A model generated the notes under the pieces. It saw only the letters and a list, made by a program, of their open reading frames with translations, searched no databases and was not told the DNA's origin. Shown here one piece after another: positions 26,016 through 35,038 of a stretch of 64,000 nt of DNA. Where the stretch lies: the NCBI GenBank assembly GCA_045804965.1, contig JBJMMD010000029.1:29406-93405 (forward strand). Direction: 5' to 3'. How positions within the stretch are numbered: position 1 is the first letter of the stretch; the number at the start of each line of letters is the position of its first letter. The DNA is from CAVTUU01 sp045804965 (lineage in GTDB: Bacteria > Chloroflexota > Chloroflexia > Thermomicrobiales > UBA6265). A program made the translations under genes and the position numbers.

Positions 26016-26918
26016 CTAGACGCCGCCGTAGGCGTGCATGCCACCGAAAAAGTAATTGCCGTAGTACGTGAAGATGACAGCCCCGAATCCGAATAAGAGG
26101 ATGATCGCGCTGCGAGTGCCCCGCCATCCTCGTAACGTGCGTGTGTGCAAGTAGACCCCGTAAACGAGCCAGGTGAAGAGTGCGGACGTCTCTTTGGGAT
26201 CCCAGGACCAGTAGCTACCCCAGGCTTGGTAGGCCCAGGCAGATCCAAGAATTAGCACCAGTGCGAGCATTGGAAAGCCGAACGTGACGGCGCGGTAGCC
26301 AATATCGTCGAGCATGTCCGCGCTTGGCAGCCAAGAGATCTGTTTGTGGCTGGCGATGAGATAGAGGACAGCGGCGGCGAACGAAACCGCGAACGTAGAA
26401 TACGCGAGAATTGCCATCGAAACGTGAAACGTCATCAGGGTCGGATTTTGCAATGCCGGATTCAGCGATTCGACTTCGCGCATGCCGGACGGGAGTTGCC
26501 AAACGTAGAGGCTCATCCCAAAGACGATAGGGACGACGATCGCGCCGAGATGTTTGACTTCATACATTCGTTCAAAGATTAAGTAGATGAGCGACGCCGT
26601 GAAGATGAACGCGAGCGAAAACTCGTACATGTTGCTGTATGGCCCGCGATGTGAAGCAAACGTGCGGAGAACGACAGCTAAGCCGGCGAAGACCACGCCG
26701 AACCAGGCGAGAAGCGTGCCGAACCGCCCTGCTCCAACCGAACCGGGCTCGAATTCTGCCGTTGAGCTCGTGAAAGTCGTTCCTGCCGAGGTTGCAAGCA
26801 CAGTGCGCCGAACTTTGATTCTGCCGACGGCGTATGCAACATAACAAACGGCGGCAGCGCCAAGTGAAATCGAGGCAGCAGTAAAGCAATAGAAGGAGAG
26901 TTTGACGAGAGCTTCCAT
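26016..26918 (-). CDS. ccsA: Cytochrome c biogenesis protein CcsA (haem handling)
   Basis: A 300-residue integral membrane protein with about eight helices. The haem-binding WWD-type motif is AWAYQAWGSYWSWDPKET, and conserved histidines lie in flanking loops (for example MTFHVSMAI and YLHTRTLRG). CcsA with ResB forms the System II synthase that exports haem and attaches it to apocytochromes c. It sits between resB and resA on the same strand with short gaps. Confidence 0.92.
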   Translation of the reverse strand: MEALVKLSFYCFTAASISLGAAAVCYVAYAVGRIKVRRTVLATSAGTTFTSSTAEFEPGSVGAGRFGTLLAWFGVVFAGLAVVLRTFASHRGPYSNMYEFSLAFIFTASLIYLIFERMYEVKHLGAIVVPIVFGMSLYVWQLPSGMREVESLNPALQNPTLMTFHVSMAILAYSTFAVSFAAAVLYLIASHKQISWLPSADMLDDIGYRAVTFGFPMLALVLILGSAWAYQAWGSYWSWDPKETSALFTWLVYGVYLHTRTLRGWRGTRSAIILLFGFGAVIFTYYGNYFFGGMHAYGGV

Positions 26919-26991
26919 TGGCCGTCTTCCTTGCGTGAGCTCGCCGTCGGCTCAAGTTCCAAGTCGTTCTGCCGACAACATTCTACGATTA

Positions 26992-28479
26992 TTAGTCGCC
27001 GCTGTGAGCAGCCTGAACCGGAATCGGATTGGGCATGCGATCTTCAAACGTGTGCAAGGTTGCTTTGACGCCCAGGCGTTCTTCAAGATCTTCGATCAAT
27101 CGGTAGAAATCCCGTCGACCGCTCCAATCGCGCTTTGCGAGCGGAACAAGTTCGAGCACTGCTCCCGTTCCTGGGTTCGGTGAGGGAGCAAAAATTCCAC
27201 GGACCCGACGATGCGGGAAGTAGAACGTGATCGCGAGCCCACCGACGAGAAGTAATGCAGCCGCGAAAAAGATCGGGATGCCCGGATTGTGACTCACTTG
27301 CAACAACGTAAAACGGCGTTCGCGGATGAACTGGACTTTGAGCGGGCCCAATGCGGCTGATTGGCCCTGGCTGACTACGGCACTCGCAGGTGGTTGCGAG
27401 AATGTCGGATCGAGCGACCGCGCCTGGATAAACATTTCGCCGCTCGCGAGTCGCAGCTTGTCGAGTTCAGGCCTGTTGGCCAGATCCTCGTCCGGTGCGA
27501 TGACATTCAGCCGGATGTTCGCAGGCAAGATGTCAATAAACCCGGCAGGCGCGTCCGGGTTTGCGGTGGAAACATACAGGCCGAGCGGCACTGAATCGTC
27601 ATAAAGGACATGGCCCTGATCGTCAGTGACTTTCAGCGTCGCGGCCTGGCCGAAACTTGACTGATAGAGCACCACGTTGTGGTAGGTCATCGGGTGATTG
27701 ACAGTGATCGAACCCGTCTTGACCTGCTTCCCGTCCTGGTACAGCACTAGATCGCTGCGGTATTCGTGGGGCATGCCGTTTTCGTTGTATGTGTCGGTGA
27801 ACTGATCTAACCCTACGGTCAGCCCCGTGCCGTGGCCGATTTCGCGCACTGAACCTTCCGGAATGACCAGTTCCTTGTTACGGAAGCCGTATCTCGCGCC
27901 GACGATCCCGCCGACAAGAATCAAGATCAGGGCGAAATGGAACGGAAAGGTCCCAAGTTTGGCGTAGCGATTCTTATCAGCATAGACGTGGATTTCCTCG
28001 CCGCGCGTTTGCGTCAGCATCCGATACCGGCGGGAACTCATGATCTCAGACAACTTAAGATTGGAATCATCGATGGGGTCTGAGATTTCAAGTGTTGCAT
28101 GTGTTCCGGCGCTCTTAAGAAATCCGTGCGTGGTGCCGACGGTCGGATTATCGATCGTGTGCCAGATGCCCGGCGCTCGGTTCATCGTGCAGACGGCGAT
28201 GGCGATGGCCAGCACGGCCAGGATGGTCATAAACGGCAGGGAGTGGAAGACATCCCAGCCGTACCAGCGTCTGATAATCGGCTTAGTGAATGGCAACCCA
28301 TTCTGAATCCACTGCGGAACTTCGCTGCCGCGCAGCGTTCCGAGTAAGACCAGAACTGCAAGTATCGCTATCTCTAAAATCGCGGCTCTGACTGAGCAGA
28401 AATATCGCCAAATGCGATCGATGACGACTTCGAACGGCGATCGGCGGGCGAGTCTCGGTCGAGCAGTGAGTTGAGCCAT
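26992..28479 (-). CDS. resB: Cytochrome c biogenesis protein ResB
   Basis: The partner of CcsA in System II maturation. About 495 residues with N-terminal membrane helices, the ResB core containing the family-like segments RRYRMLTQTRGEEIHVYADKNR and FHFALILILVGGIVG, a large outside domain, and a last helix before the tail (IFFAAALLLVGGLAITFYFPHRRV). ATG 28479 is chosen because the longer in-frame start at 28599 would overlap ccdA by 74 bases and adds a basic, non-conserved stretch. It is 46 bases after ccdA. Confidence 0.9.
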   Translation of the reverse strand: MAQLTARPRLARRSPFEVVIDRIWRYFCSVRAAILEIAILAVLVLLGTLRGSEVPQWIQNGLPFTKPIIRRWYGWDVFHSLPFMTILAVLAIAIAVCTMNRAPGIWHTIDNPTVGTTHGFLKSAGTHATLEISDPIDDSNLKLSEIMSSRRYRMLTQTRGEEIHVYADKNRYAKLGTFPFHFALILILVGGIVGARYGFRNKELVIPEGSVREIGHGTGLTVGLDQFTDTYNENGMPHEYRSDLVLYQDGKQVKTGSITVNHPMTYHNVVLYQSSFGQAATLKVTDDQGHVLYDDSVPLGLYVSTANPDAPAGFIDILPANIRLNVIAPDEDLANRPELDKLRLASGEMFIQARSLDPTFSQPPASAVVSQGQSAALGPLKVQFIRERRFTLLQVSHNPGIPIFFAAALLLVGGLAITFYFPHRRVRGIFAPSPNPGTGAVLELVPLAKRDWSGRRDFYRLIEDLEERLGVKATLHTFEDRMPNPIPVQAAHSGD

Positions 28480-28525
28480 CAGTTGGCCCTTTGCCCTGAA
28501 CAGTGCCGATCTATCGAAGATGCGT

Positions 28526-29275
28526 TCACAGTCTTGGTTCCCATGGCGGCCACGGCGCCGCTTGCACCATGCGGGCAAAGAACTGCTGATACAGCCCAAG
28601 GACCATGAAGGCGCCGACCGCGAGCATGAGCGCGCCGCTCAAGCTCGAAACCGCCGCGAGGCGGCTGTTCATCCGGTGAATGACCGAGTGCGACCGTCCC
28701 ATCAGTAGCGCTGCGATGAGGAACGGCACGCTCAATCCAATTGAGTAAACCGCGAGTAGAATCGCCGCATGGTCCACACTCGCTTGGCTCGCCGCCATGG
28801 TCAAAATAGCGCCAAGAATTGGGCCAACGCAGGGAGACCAGCCAGCGCCAAAAGTCACGCCGATGAGAAAGGACGAAGTAACCTGTCCTTTCGGAAGGTC
28901 GCCGGCATCAAGTCGGCGTTCGCGCCCGAGAAACGGAATGTTAATGAGCCCGATCTGATGAAGGCCGAGCACAATAATCAATACTCCGCCTAGGCGGACC
29001 AACCAATACCGATTGCTGTAAACGACGCTCGCGGTGGAAACAAGCGTGCTGGCTGCGCCAAGTGCGATACCAAGCGTGACAAAGACAGCGGAAAATCCGA
29101 GCACATAAGCGAACGCGTTAAGCATAATCGCGCGGCGCGAGGTAGCATCGAGTTGGTCCACCGAGGTGCCCGCCAAATGCGCTAGGTAAAGCGGCACAAG
29201 CGGGAGAACACACGGAGACGAAATCGAGAGGATTCCAGCAACGAACGCGGCAATCAGTGAGACATCGGGTCCCAT
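28526..29275 (-). CDS. ccdA: Cytochrome c biogenesis protein CcdA
   Basis: Carries reducing power across the membrane to ResA. The 249-residue protein has six hydrophobic segments and the two redox cysteines in the family contexts SSPCVLPLVPLY (C22) and GWSPCVGPILG (C149). First gene of the four-gene System II operon. The promoter at 29283-29311 puts the transcription start at the ATG, so the mRNA is probably leaderless. Confidence 0.93.
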   Translation of the reverse strand: MGPDVSLIAAFVAGILSISSPCVLPLVPLYLAHLAGTSVDQLDATSRRAIMLNAFAYVLGFSAVFVTLGIALGAASTLVSTASVVYSNRYWLVRLGGVLIIVLGLHQIGLINIPFLGRERRLDAGDLPKGQVTSSFLIGVTFGAGWSPCVGPILGAILTMAASQASVDHAAILLAVYSIGLSVPFLIAALLMGRSHSVIHRMNSRLAAVSSLSGALMLAVGAFMVLGLYQQFFARMVQAAPWPPWEPRL

Positions 29276-29282
29276 ACTTGAA

Positions 29283-29311
29283 ACCTAACATCGCGATTCG
29301 CTGTGTGTCAA
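29283..29311 (-). promoter_or_regulatory. ccdA operon promoter, leaderless arrangement
   Basis: On the minus strand TTGACA (29306-29311) and TTAGGT (29283-29288) are 17 bases apart, and the ccdA ATG begins 7 bases after the -10. This leaves no 5' untranslated region and no ribosome site. Confidence 0.7.
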
Positions 29312-29360
29312 TTAAGTAAGCAAAAGCGCAGATAGGCAGTCATGCCGTTCCCAACAAAGG

Positions 29361-29366
29361 TATAAT
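29361..29366 (+). promoter_or_regulatory. recO -10 box
   Basis: A perfect TATAAT lies 22 bases before the GTG start at 29389. No good -35 is present at 16-18 bases, so this may be a weak or activated promoter. Confidence 0.45.
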
Positions 29367-29388
29367 AATCGACATAAGGTATTGCTCG

Positions 29389-30195
29389 GTGAGGATGATC
29401 TGTCAGTTGTCGAATTCGTTGCAAGAGCGTCTCTATCGGACCGAAGCGGTCGTCCTCAGCCGGACCGATTATTCGGAGGCAGATCGCATCTTCACGCTGT
29501 ACACGCCGAAACTCGGCAAAATACGTGTGATCGGCAAAGGCGTTCGACGCCCAAACAGTCGGCTTGGTCCGCACCTCGAATATTTCAGCCGCTGCCAGCT
29601 CATGCTGGCGAAGGGCCGGGATCTCGACGTAATAACAGGCGCCGAGACGATCGATTCGCACATCGAACTCCGATCGGACTTAGATGCGCTCGGCCACGCC
29701 TCGCACATGGCGGAACTGCTCAATCGACTGACCGAGGAACGGCAAGAGCAGGAACGCGCGTACGACCTCTTGTCGCAATCGCTGCGTTTTGTTTGTGACG
29801 GTGTGAATCCATTCGTGGTGACGCGTTATTACGAGCTCGCGCTCACGAACCTGCTCGGCTATCGGCCGGAGCTGTATCGCTGCGTCGGTTGCCAAAAGGC
29901 AATTACAGCAACATCGAATTCGTTAAGTCCGCGCTTGGGTGGATTGCTTTGCCCCGAATGCCGCGGGCTGGACGCGGGCGCACGGGTGCTTACTGTCAAC
30001 GCGCAGAAGTTCTTGCGCGTGCTCGACCGGGACGGACTCGCAGGGGCGCTGCGGTTGAAATTGGGAGAACCGCTTCAAGCGGAACTCGAGAACGCGCTCG
30101 GCGTCTATCTCAGGCACTTGGCCGAGCGCGATCTTACGAGCCTCCAAATCTGGCGACAGCTTCGTAACTTCCAGCCTGTGGCTGGATCGGAATAA
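29389..30195 (+). CDS. recO: DNA repair protein RecO
   Basis: Anneals SSB-coated strands and, with RecR, loads RecA. The 268-residue protein begins with the OB-fold (RTEAVVLSRTDYSEADRIFTLYTPKLGKIRVIGKGVRR). The helical body includes a four-cysteine zinc finger (CVGC...CPEC). GTG 29389 or ATG 29395 are possible starts; both leave about 10 residues before the conserved block. Convergent with the AAA+ gene that ends 9 bases after its stop. Confidence 0.93.
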   Translation: MRMICQLSNSLQERLYRTEAVVLSRTDYSEADRIFTLYTPKLGKIRVIGKGVRRPNSRLGPHLEYFSRCQLMLAKGRDLDVITGAETIDSHIELRSDLDALGHASHMAELLNRLTEERQEQERAYDLLSQSLRFVCDGVNPFVVTRYYELALTNLLGYRPELYRCVGCQKAITATSNSLSPRLGGLLCPECRGLDAGARVLTVNAQKFLRVLDRDGLAGALRLKLGEPLQAELENALGVYLRHLAERDLTSLQIWRQLRNFQPVAGSE

Positions 30196-30203
30196 TTGCC
30201 CGC

Positions 30204-31487
30204 CTAGAGATCGACGAAGTATGTTTGGCAGGCCCGGTCAATTAGAGCCTGCGAAAGTGTCGGAGGTACCCCCTGGTAGCGGGCGATGCCGACGAGTGTG
30301 CGCAAAATGTCCCGCGGATGAACCGACCGGAGCTCTCGCTTCGGTTTAACGTAGAACTCTCGAAGGACATAGACCAGACCGTTCTGATCAAACGGGATGT
30401 TTAGTTGTTCGCACTGGCGGCGAAAGATTTCGCGGAAGATCTCGACCGACGGGTTCGAGATGTGGAGTTTGTTCTGGATTCGGCGGAGGAACGCTTCGTC
30501 GACGAGGTCTTTCGGCGCCAAGTTCGTTGAAAAAACGATGAGCTGATCGAATGGGATTTCGATCTTCTTGCCGGTGTGAAGCGTCATGAAGTCGACACGC
30601 TTTTCCAGCGGCACAATCCACCGGTTTAAAAGCTGCCGCGGTTGTACTTGCTGGCGCCCGAAGTCGTCGATGAGCAACATGCCGCCGTTCGCCTTGACCT
30701 GCAGGGGCGCCTCATAGATGCGCGCATTGATGTCGTACACGAGGTCGAGCACTTCAAGCGTCAGCTCGCCACCGGTGATGATCGCCGGTCGCTTGCAGAG
30801 CACGAAACGCCGGTCGTAGTCCTGCCTACCTTCGACTGGGATAGGCACATGGTTGTGGAGATCGAGCACCTTGATGATCTGACCGTCGACGGTGAACGCG
30901 TGAGGAATTAGCACCGCCCCGCCGAGAAGCGGGATGATGTGTTCGGCGAGCACGGTCTTCCCGTTACCTGGAGGGCCAAACAAGAAAAGCGATCGGCCGG
31001 TGTTCACTGCCTGACCGAGGGCATCGACGATCGTTTCTTCGAGCACTAGGTCGGCGAGCGCCTCGCGCACGTCAGATGGACCGACACGGACGTCCGCGAT
31101 CCGCTGCTGATAAATGACCGCTCGGTATTGGTCCAGCGTGACCGGAGCGGGACCAACATAGGTTGTGCGGTCCAAAATCTGATGGACGCGCACCACGCCC
31201 TTCGGTGTTACGGAATATTGGTACGCGAGCTCGCCGAAACCATGGCTACCGCCGACCTCAATCAGCTCTTCTCTTTTGAGCAGCGTCAGCGCTTTATCGA
31301 TGATGCCGTAGAACGGCAAACACAACTCATCACTGATTGTCTGGGCCGTTATTTGGTTGTTGTAGTAGACGAGCTTAAGCGCGAGATCTGCGATGAAGGC
31401 GAGTTCAAGTCCCGTTTGTTCAACTGATGTTGGCTCACGCGCGACACTTGCGGCGGCTGGTGCCCGCTCTAACAGTTCCACAGCCAT
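30204..31487 (-). CDS. AAA+ ATPase with N-terminal winged-helix-like region, function unknown
   Basis: A 427-residue cytosolic ATPase. The first 130 residues (SDELCLPFYGIIDKALTLLKREELIEV then YSVTPKGVVRVHQIL) look like a winged helix. The ATPase core has Walker A GPPGNGKT (171-178), Walker B MLLIDDFGRQ (270-279) and a sensor-1 asparagine in IVFSTNLAP; an arginine pair FLRRIQ follows. This orphan family is common in Chloroflexota and may be a MoxR-like or sigma-54-activator-like remodelling factor, but no partner is adjacent. The ATG has AAGGAG 12 bases upstream. A short inverted repeat lies upstream at 31543-31575. Confidence 0.65.
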   Translation of the reverse strand: MAVELLERAPAAASVAREPTSVEQTGLELAFIADLALKLVYYNNQITAQTISDELCLPFYGIIDKALTLLKREELIEVGGSHGFGELAYQYSVTPKGVVRVHQILDRTTYVGPAPVTLDQYRAVIYQQRIADVRVGPSDVREALADLVLEETIVDALGQAVNTGRSLFLFGPPGNGKTVLAEHIIPLLGGAVLIPHAFTVDGQIIKVLDLHNHVPIPVEGRQDYDRRFVLCKRPAIITGGELTLEVLDLVYDINARIYEAPLQVKANGGMLLIDDFGRQQVQPRQLLNRWIVPLEKRVDFMTLHTGKKIEIPFDQLIVFSTNLAPKDLVDEAFLRRIQNKLHISNPSVEIFREIFRRQCEQLNIPFDQNGLVYVLREFYVKPKRELRSVHPRDILRTLVGIARYQGVPPTLSQALIDRACQTYFVDL

Positions 31488-31542
31488 CGTCCGTTACCGC
31501 TCCTTGGCGAGGCAGAATGAGCAGCCTCCGAATCATTGCTCA

Positions 31543-31575
31543 GGTGAGGGGCGATATCCGCCCTCTTCCCTCACC
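31543..31575. repeat. Short inverted repeat GGTGAGGG/CCCTCACC
   Basis: GGTGAGGG (31543-31550) and CCCTCACC (31568-31575) are perfect complements with a second nested pair GGGCG/CGCCC between them. The ends match the arms of the larger element at 12920-13041, so it may be a shrunken copy. It lies in the 205-base gap between trmD and the AAA+ gene. Confidence 0.5.
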
Positions 31576-31692
31576 AGCCACGCTTAGGGACCTTCACGTT
31601 GTCTGGCTCGACTTGAAGAGTACCAGGACCTTTCGTAGCGCCCTATAGCGCCTTGGTACCGATGCGGGAGCAGTACACTCTTGTCTCGAAGC

Positions 31693-32490
31693 TCAGTTGA
31701 GCGGAGAGCCGGATTCCGTGCACTCTTTGTCGAGTTGTGCCTTCTCCTTCGGCGTCAGGTTAACTCTTGCGATCAAGTCTGGCCTGCGCTCAGCCGTGCG
31801 CTGGACCGCTTGCGCTCGGCGCCAGGCATCGATTTGGGCATGGTGCCCGCTTAACAGGATTTCGGGCACTTTCCGACCACGAAACTCTTGCGGACGTGTG
31901 TAGTGCGGGTACTCTACGAGTGAGTCGTCATGCGACTCGCCGACGGTTGATTCAGCGCTGATCACGCCCGGGACGAGCCGAGCAACAGCATCGACAACGA
32001 CGGCGGCCGCAAGTTCTCCGCCAGTCAAGACGTAATCGCCAATCGATAGTTCCTCGGCAGCCAAAATCTCGCGGACTCTATCGTCGATGCCTTCATACCG
32101 ACCGCATATGAGCACGACCTGATCAAACGTCGCCAAGTTCGACGCCGTTTCTTGTGAAAAGGGCCTGCCCGCCGGGGAAAGGATCAGAACCTGTGTTTGG
32201 CCTCTTGCCGCCGAGAGCAAGTCCTCGACAGCGGCGACGATTGGCGGGGCCATGAGGACCATGCCTGCGCCGCCGCCGTAAGGCGTATCGTCGACTGTTC
32301 GATGTTTGTCGGTCGACCAGTCCCGGATGTCATGTGTGAGGATTTGGATGATCCCGCTTTGTTGCGCGCGTTTGAGGATGCTCTCGTCAAACGGTCCCGA
32401 CAAAAGCGCCGGAAATAGGGTGAGGATATCGAAGCGAAGCCTGGGCCGAGGGCGGGAATGATCGTTTTGCGGTCTGCCAGACGTCGTCAC
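31693..32490 (-). CDS. trmD: tRNA (guanine-N1)-methyltransferase TrmD
   Basis: Methylates G37 of tRNAs to prevent frameshifting. The SPOUT-fold protein shows the expected blocks: RFDILTLFPALL, DDTPYGGGAGMVL, VVLICGRYEGIDDRV and SIGDYVLTGGELAA (the trefoil knot that binds AdoMet), then PHYTRPQEFRG. I take GTG 32490 as start: it overlaps the TGA of the upstream HAD gene as GTGA. This gives 265 residues; an in-frame start at 32526 would overlap the HAD gene more deeply. The standard rpsP-rimM-rplS neighbours are absent; trmD here is the last gene of an HD-GYP/HAD/trmD run. Confidence 0.92.
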   Translation of the reverse strand: MTTSGRPQNDHSRPRPRLRFDILTLFPALLSGPFDESILKRAQQSGIIQILTHDIRDWSTDKHRTVDDTPYGGGAGMVLMAPPIVAAVEDLLSAARGQTQVLILSPAGRPFSQETASNLATFDQVVLICGRYEGIDDRVREILAAEELSIGDYVLTGGELAAAVVVDAVARLVPGVISAESTVGESHDDSLVEYPHYTRPQEFRGRKVPEILLSGHHAQIDAWRRAQAVQRTAERRPDLIARVNLTPKEKAQLDKECTESGSPLN

Positions 32491-33323
32491 TTCGCAGAGC
32501 CAAGCACGTTCGGAGGTTGTACCCAAGCGGACCGGGCAAAGAGTTCAAGGATTATCGGGGCTGAACCGACGAGCGTCGATAGAGTCAAATCTGGCCGGGG
32601 AACGATGTCCTGGTCGAGCTCGGACAGTGAAACCAAAACGGTTCTCATCCCAGCTTTGCGCGCTCCGTCGACGTCGTATTGGTGGGAATCCCCGATGTGT
32701 ACACTGGTTTTCGGGTCCGCACCGAGGGCGGTTAGGGCGCTCCAGTAAATCTCAGGCCGAGACTTGTAAAAGCCTGCTGACGCGGAAGTCGTAATCACGT
32801 CGAACTCGCCGCCGATGCCGAATCGATCGAGCGTCCAAATCAGGAAAGGATGATGGACGGCGCTTGAGATGACGCCGAGCGAAACGCCGGCGCGTTTGAG
32901 AGCGCGCACCGTCTCAATCGCCCCGGGCAGTGGCATCGTTGACGCCAATGCGGGCACCATCAGTGCGCGCACTCCCCGTTCAACTTCGTCCTCCTGAAAC
33001 GGGATGTTGAGTTCATCTAGGATCGTCGCGACGCACGCTTCGGCCTTCAACTCATTTCCATGTTCGCGGATACCATGTCGTAGTTGACGATAGGCCACAT
33101 CGGCCGACCAGAGCGTTTCGGGGTCGATCGTGACACCGCGATCCAATGAACGCCAGCGCAGGAAGCTAGAAACAAGCCCGTTCACTTCTATCTCGAACCA
33201 CTCGTCGGCCTGCGCGAGCGTGTTGTGGAAATCAAATGTGATTGCAGCGCCAGCCACTTCGAAAGCCCTTTCCCGTGGTGAGTCGAACCCGGGGAAAGTA
33301 CCATCGTGGAGAAACGCAATCAA
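32487..33323 (-). CDS. HAD-superfamily hydrolase
   Basis: A 278-residue haloacid-dehalogenase-like phosphatase with a helical cap. Motif I is DFHNTL (D31 nucleophile) with histidine at position +2 where most phosphatases have aspartate. Motif II is in LGVISSA, motif III is K in YKSRPEIYWSA, and motif IV is HIGDSHQYDVDGA. The +2 residue normally protonates the leaving group, so activity may differ from a standard phosphatase. It is 21 bases downstream of the HD-GYP gene and overlaps trmD by 4 bases (GTGA). Confidence 0.8.
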   Translation of the reverse strand: MIAFLHDGTFPGFDSPRERAFEVAGAAITFDFHNTLAQADEWFEIEVNGLVSSFLRWRSLDRGVTIDPETLWSADVAYRQLRHGIREHGNELKAEACVATILDELNIPFQEDEVERGVRALMVPALASTMPLPGAIETVRALKRAGVSLGVISSAVHHPFLIWTLDRFGIGGEFDVITTSASAGFYKSRPEIYWSALTALGADPKTSVHIGDSHQYDVDGARKAGMRTVLVSLSELDQDIVPRPDLTLSTLVGSAPIILELFARSAWVQPPNVLGSAK

Positions 33324-33344
33324 ATGAGGTTCGTTTGGACATTC

Positions 33345-34634
33345 TTAGTCCGCCGATGCGGCCATGAGGGCGGGTTCGATACCCGGCATCGGTTTGAGAA
33401 TCGCCCGTTCAAACGCTTCCACAATCGTGGGGTCGAACTGCGTGCCTGAATGCTTCCGCAATTCGCCGAGCGCAGTTTCCAGGGATAGGGCCGGTCGATA
33501 GGGCCGGTCTGACGTCATCGCATCAAACGAGTCGGCAACACAGATGATGCGAGACCCGAACGGAATGTCTTCCGCGGAGAGTCCATTCGGATAGCCTTTC
33601 CCGTCCCATCGTTCATGGTGATGGCGCACGACGATGGCGATTCGCTTATATGTTTCCAGGCGCCCAACTATGTCCGCGCCTATGGCCGAGTGTTGTTGAA
33701 TATCTTGCCGTTCTTCGTCCGTGAGCGGACCTGGTTTGCGGAGCGCAGAATCCTGCGTGCCGACCTTGCCGAGGTCGTGAATACGGGCAGCGTCGATGAT
33801 CGTTTGCGCGGACATAACCGGCATGGGAGGGAGCTCATCGAGGATCGCACGAACATAATCCGTCACGCGAATTGAGTGGCGACTTGTATAGGGATCCCGA
33901 CGTTCGAGCGCATCCGCCAACCCTTCCATTGTTGCTTGGGTTTGAATCTCTACCTTGTGCAACGTGCGTTGAGCGGCGTGGGAAGCGAGGAGCGGTGCAA
34001 AGAGCACGAGAACGCCGATAGGATTAATACGCGCAATGACAGGAACGAGACAGGCCAGAGTCGGTAGACTCACAAGCACATACGTGAGACTAAAGTTGGC
34101 TTTCCACATACGGAGCGGGGTGTCGCCAACAACTGGAGCGATGATGATGGCCAGCACACCGGTATTGATGAGGCTGTAAACACTTGCAGCGAGGATAGTG
34201 GATGCCATGGACCGCACGTTGTCAATCGGTGTGGACGCGTCGCCAGCCAGATAGAAATATGTGGACGCGCCAAGGAATGTGGCCAGACCAATGTTTGACG
34301 AGTTGACCACCACCTGTATAGGTTTGAGTTTCGCCCAAACATCGCTCGCAAGCTCAGCGGCAACGACAACTAAAGCGCCATAAAGCGGTCCAAGCGTTAA
34401 ACCGCAAGCCAGCGCGAGTATTGCGCCAATTGAAATGGAGAATTGGAAGTATGGATGCGGGAAATCAATTTCAAACTTTTCGACCAGAATGATGGTCACG
34501 CCGAGAATAATTGCGGTTGCCCAATCGATGTGATTTGCAGCAGAAGGGTGCTGCCATGAATAACTCAGCACGGCAACCGACGCAGCGAACAGGACTGCGG
34601 TATACATCCTCGTCTGTAATGGAATATCCGTCAT
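33345..34634 (-). CDS. Membrane HD-GYP domain phosphodiesterase
   Basis: A 429-residue membrane protein. The first 220 residues hold about eight helices resembling a MASE-type sensor. The C-terminal half is an HD-GYP domain: the metal-binding HD is in AARIHDLGKVG (residues 286-287), with HHHERWDGKGYPNGL containing the GYP triplet (347-349) and ICVADSFDAMTSDRPYR. HD-GYP domains hydrolyse cyclic-di-GMP; the upstream membrane part likely senses a signal. ATG 34634 follows GAGGGG closely and is preferred to TTG 34661. The unusually long upstream region holds a promoter and structured RNA that may control it. Confidence 0.85.
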   Translation of the reverse strand: MTDIPLQTRMYTAVLFAASVAVLSYSWQHPSAANHIDWATAIILGVTIILVEKFEIDFPHPYFQFSISIGAILALACGLTLGPLYGALVVVAAELASDVWAKLKPIQVVVNSSNIGLATFLGASTYFYLAGDASTPIDNVRSMASTILAASVYSLINTGVLAIIIAPVVGDTPLRMWKANFSLTYVLVSLPTLACLVPVIARINPIGVLVLFAPLLASHAAQRTLHKVEIQTQATMEGLADALERRDPYTSRHSIRVTDYVRAILDELPPMPVMSAQTIIDAARIHDLGKVGTQDSALRKPGPLTDEERQDIQQHSAIGADIVGRLETYKRIAIVVRHHHERWDGKGYPNGLSAEDIPFGSRIICVADSFDAMTSDRPYRPALSLETALGELRKHSGTQFDPTIVEAFERAILKPMPGIEPALMAASAD

Positions 34635-34828
34635 TGACCCCTCAGGCCCGCGGACAGCCAAGTGTGATCACGTCAACCGTTACCGACGGTCTCGCTCTTT
34701 TGGCAAACCGGCATGCAAACGATCGCCATCACGCCGGTGATAATCGCGTCCACAGCACGTGCCTAAAGTAGGTGACAAGTTCTCCCAACGAAACATGACT
34801 CGAGTACCAGTTCGATTGAATTCGGGAA

Positions 34829-34901
34829 GTGAGCCTCGGCAGGTCAACGAAATAGACCCCGCAGGGACGAGGCTCACGGTAGCCACATCCTGACGGGGTC
34901 T
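34829..34901 (-). ncRNA. Candidate structured RNA: two interlocking perfect stems (pseudoknot or switch)
   Basis: Stem 1 pairs GTGAGCCTCG (34829-34838) with CGAGGCTCAC (34868-34877), 10 base pairs without mismatch. Stem 2 pairs AGACCCCG (34854-34861) with CGGGGTCT (34894-34901), 8 base pairs without mismatch. One arm of each lies inside the other's loop, so they form an H-type pseudoknot or exclude each other. The minus strand is favoured because a promoter lies upstream in that direction, 195 bases before the HD-GYP start. I could not match it to a riboswitch class I know, including the cyclic-di-GMP classes. Confidence 0.45.
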
Positions 34902-35038
34902 CAATCAGTCGCAATGCACCGAGGCGCTCGAGACTGTCACCTTCAGTTTAGCGGAAGACCTGGCACCAGCCCGGCCATGAACGAGCGTTCTACGGCCCGA
35001 GGGCAATTAAGACACCCGGTGCCGAGCGCGGAAGCATT

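Noticed and set aside
34829..34901. Known cyclic-di-GMP riboswitch (GEMM) upstream of HD-GYP
   Set aside because: I do not see the GEMM core segments or tetraloop/receptor arrangement as I remember them, so I do not assign a class.
34729..34914. A 61-codon minus-strand frame in the HD-GYP upstream region
   Set aside because: Only a TTG start, no ribosome site, a TAA shortly upstream and both strong stems run through it; structured RNA explains the region better.
34979..34990. GAACGAGCGTTC, a second perfect GAAC-N4-GTTC box
   Set aside because: It lies within the leader and away from the promoter; one such match per about 65 kb is expected by chance. Kept only as a note.
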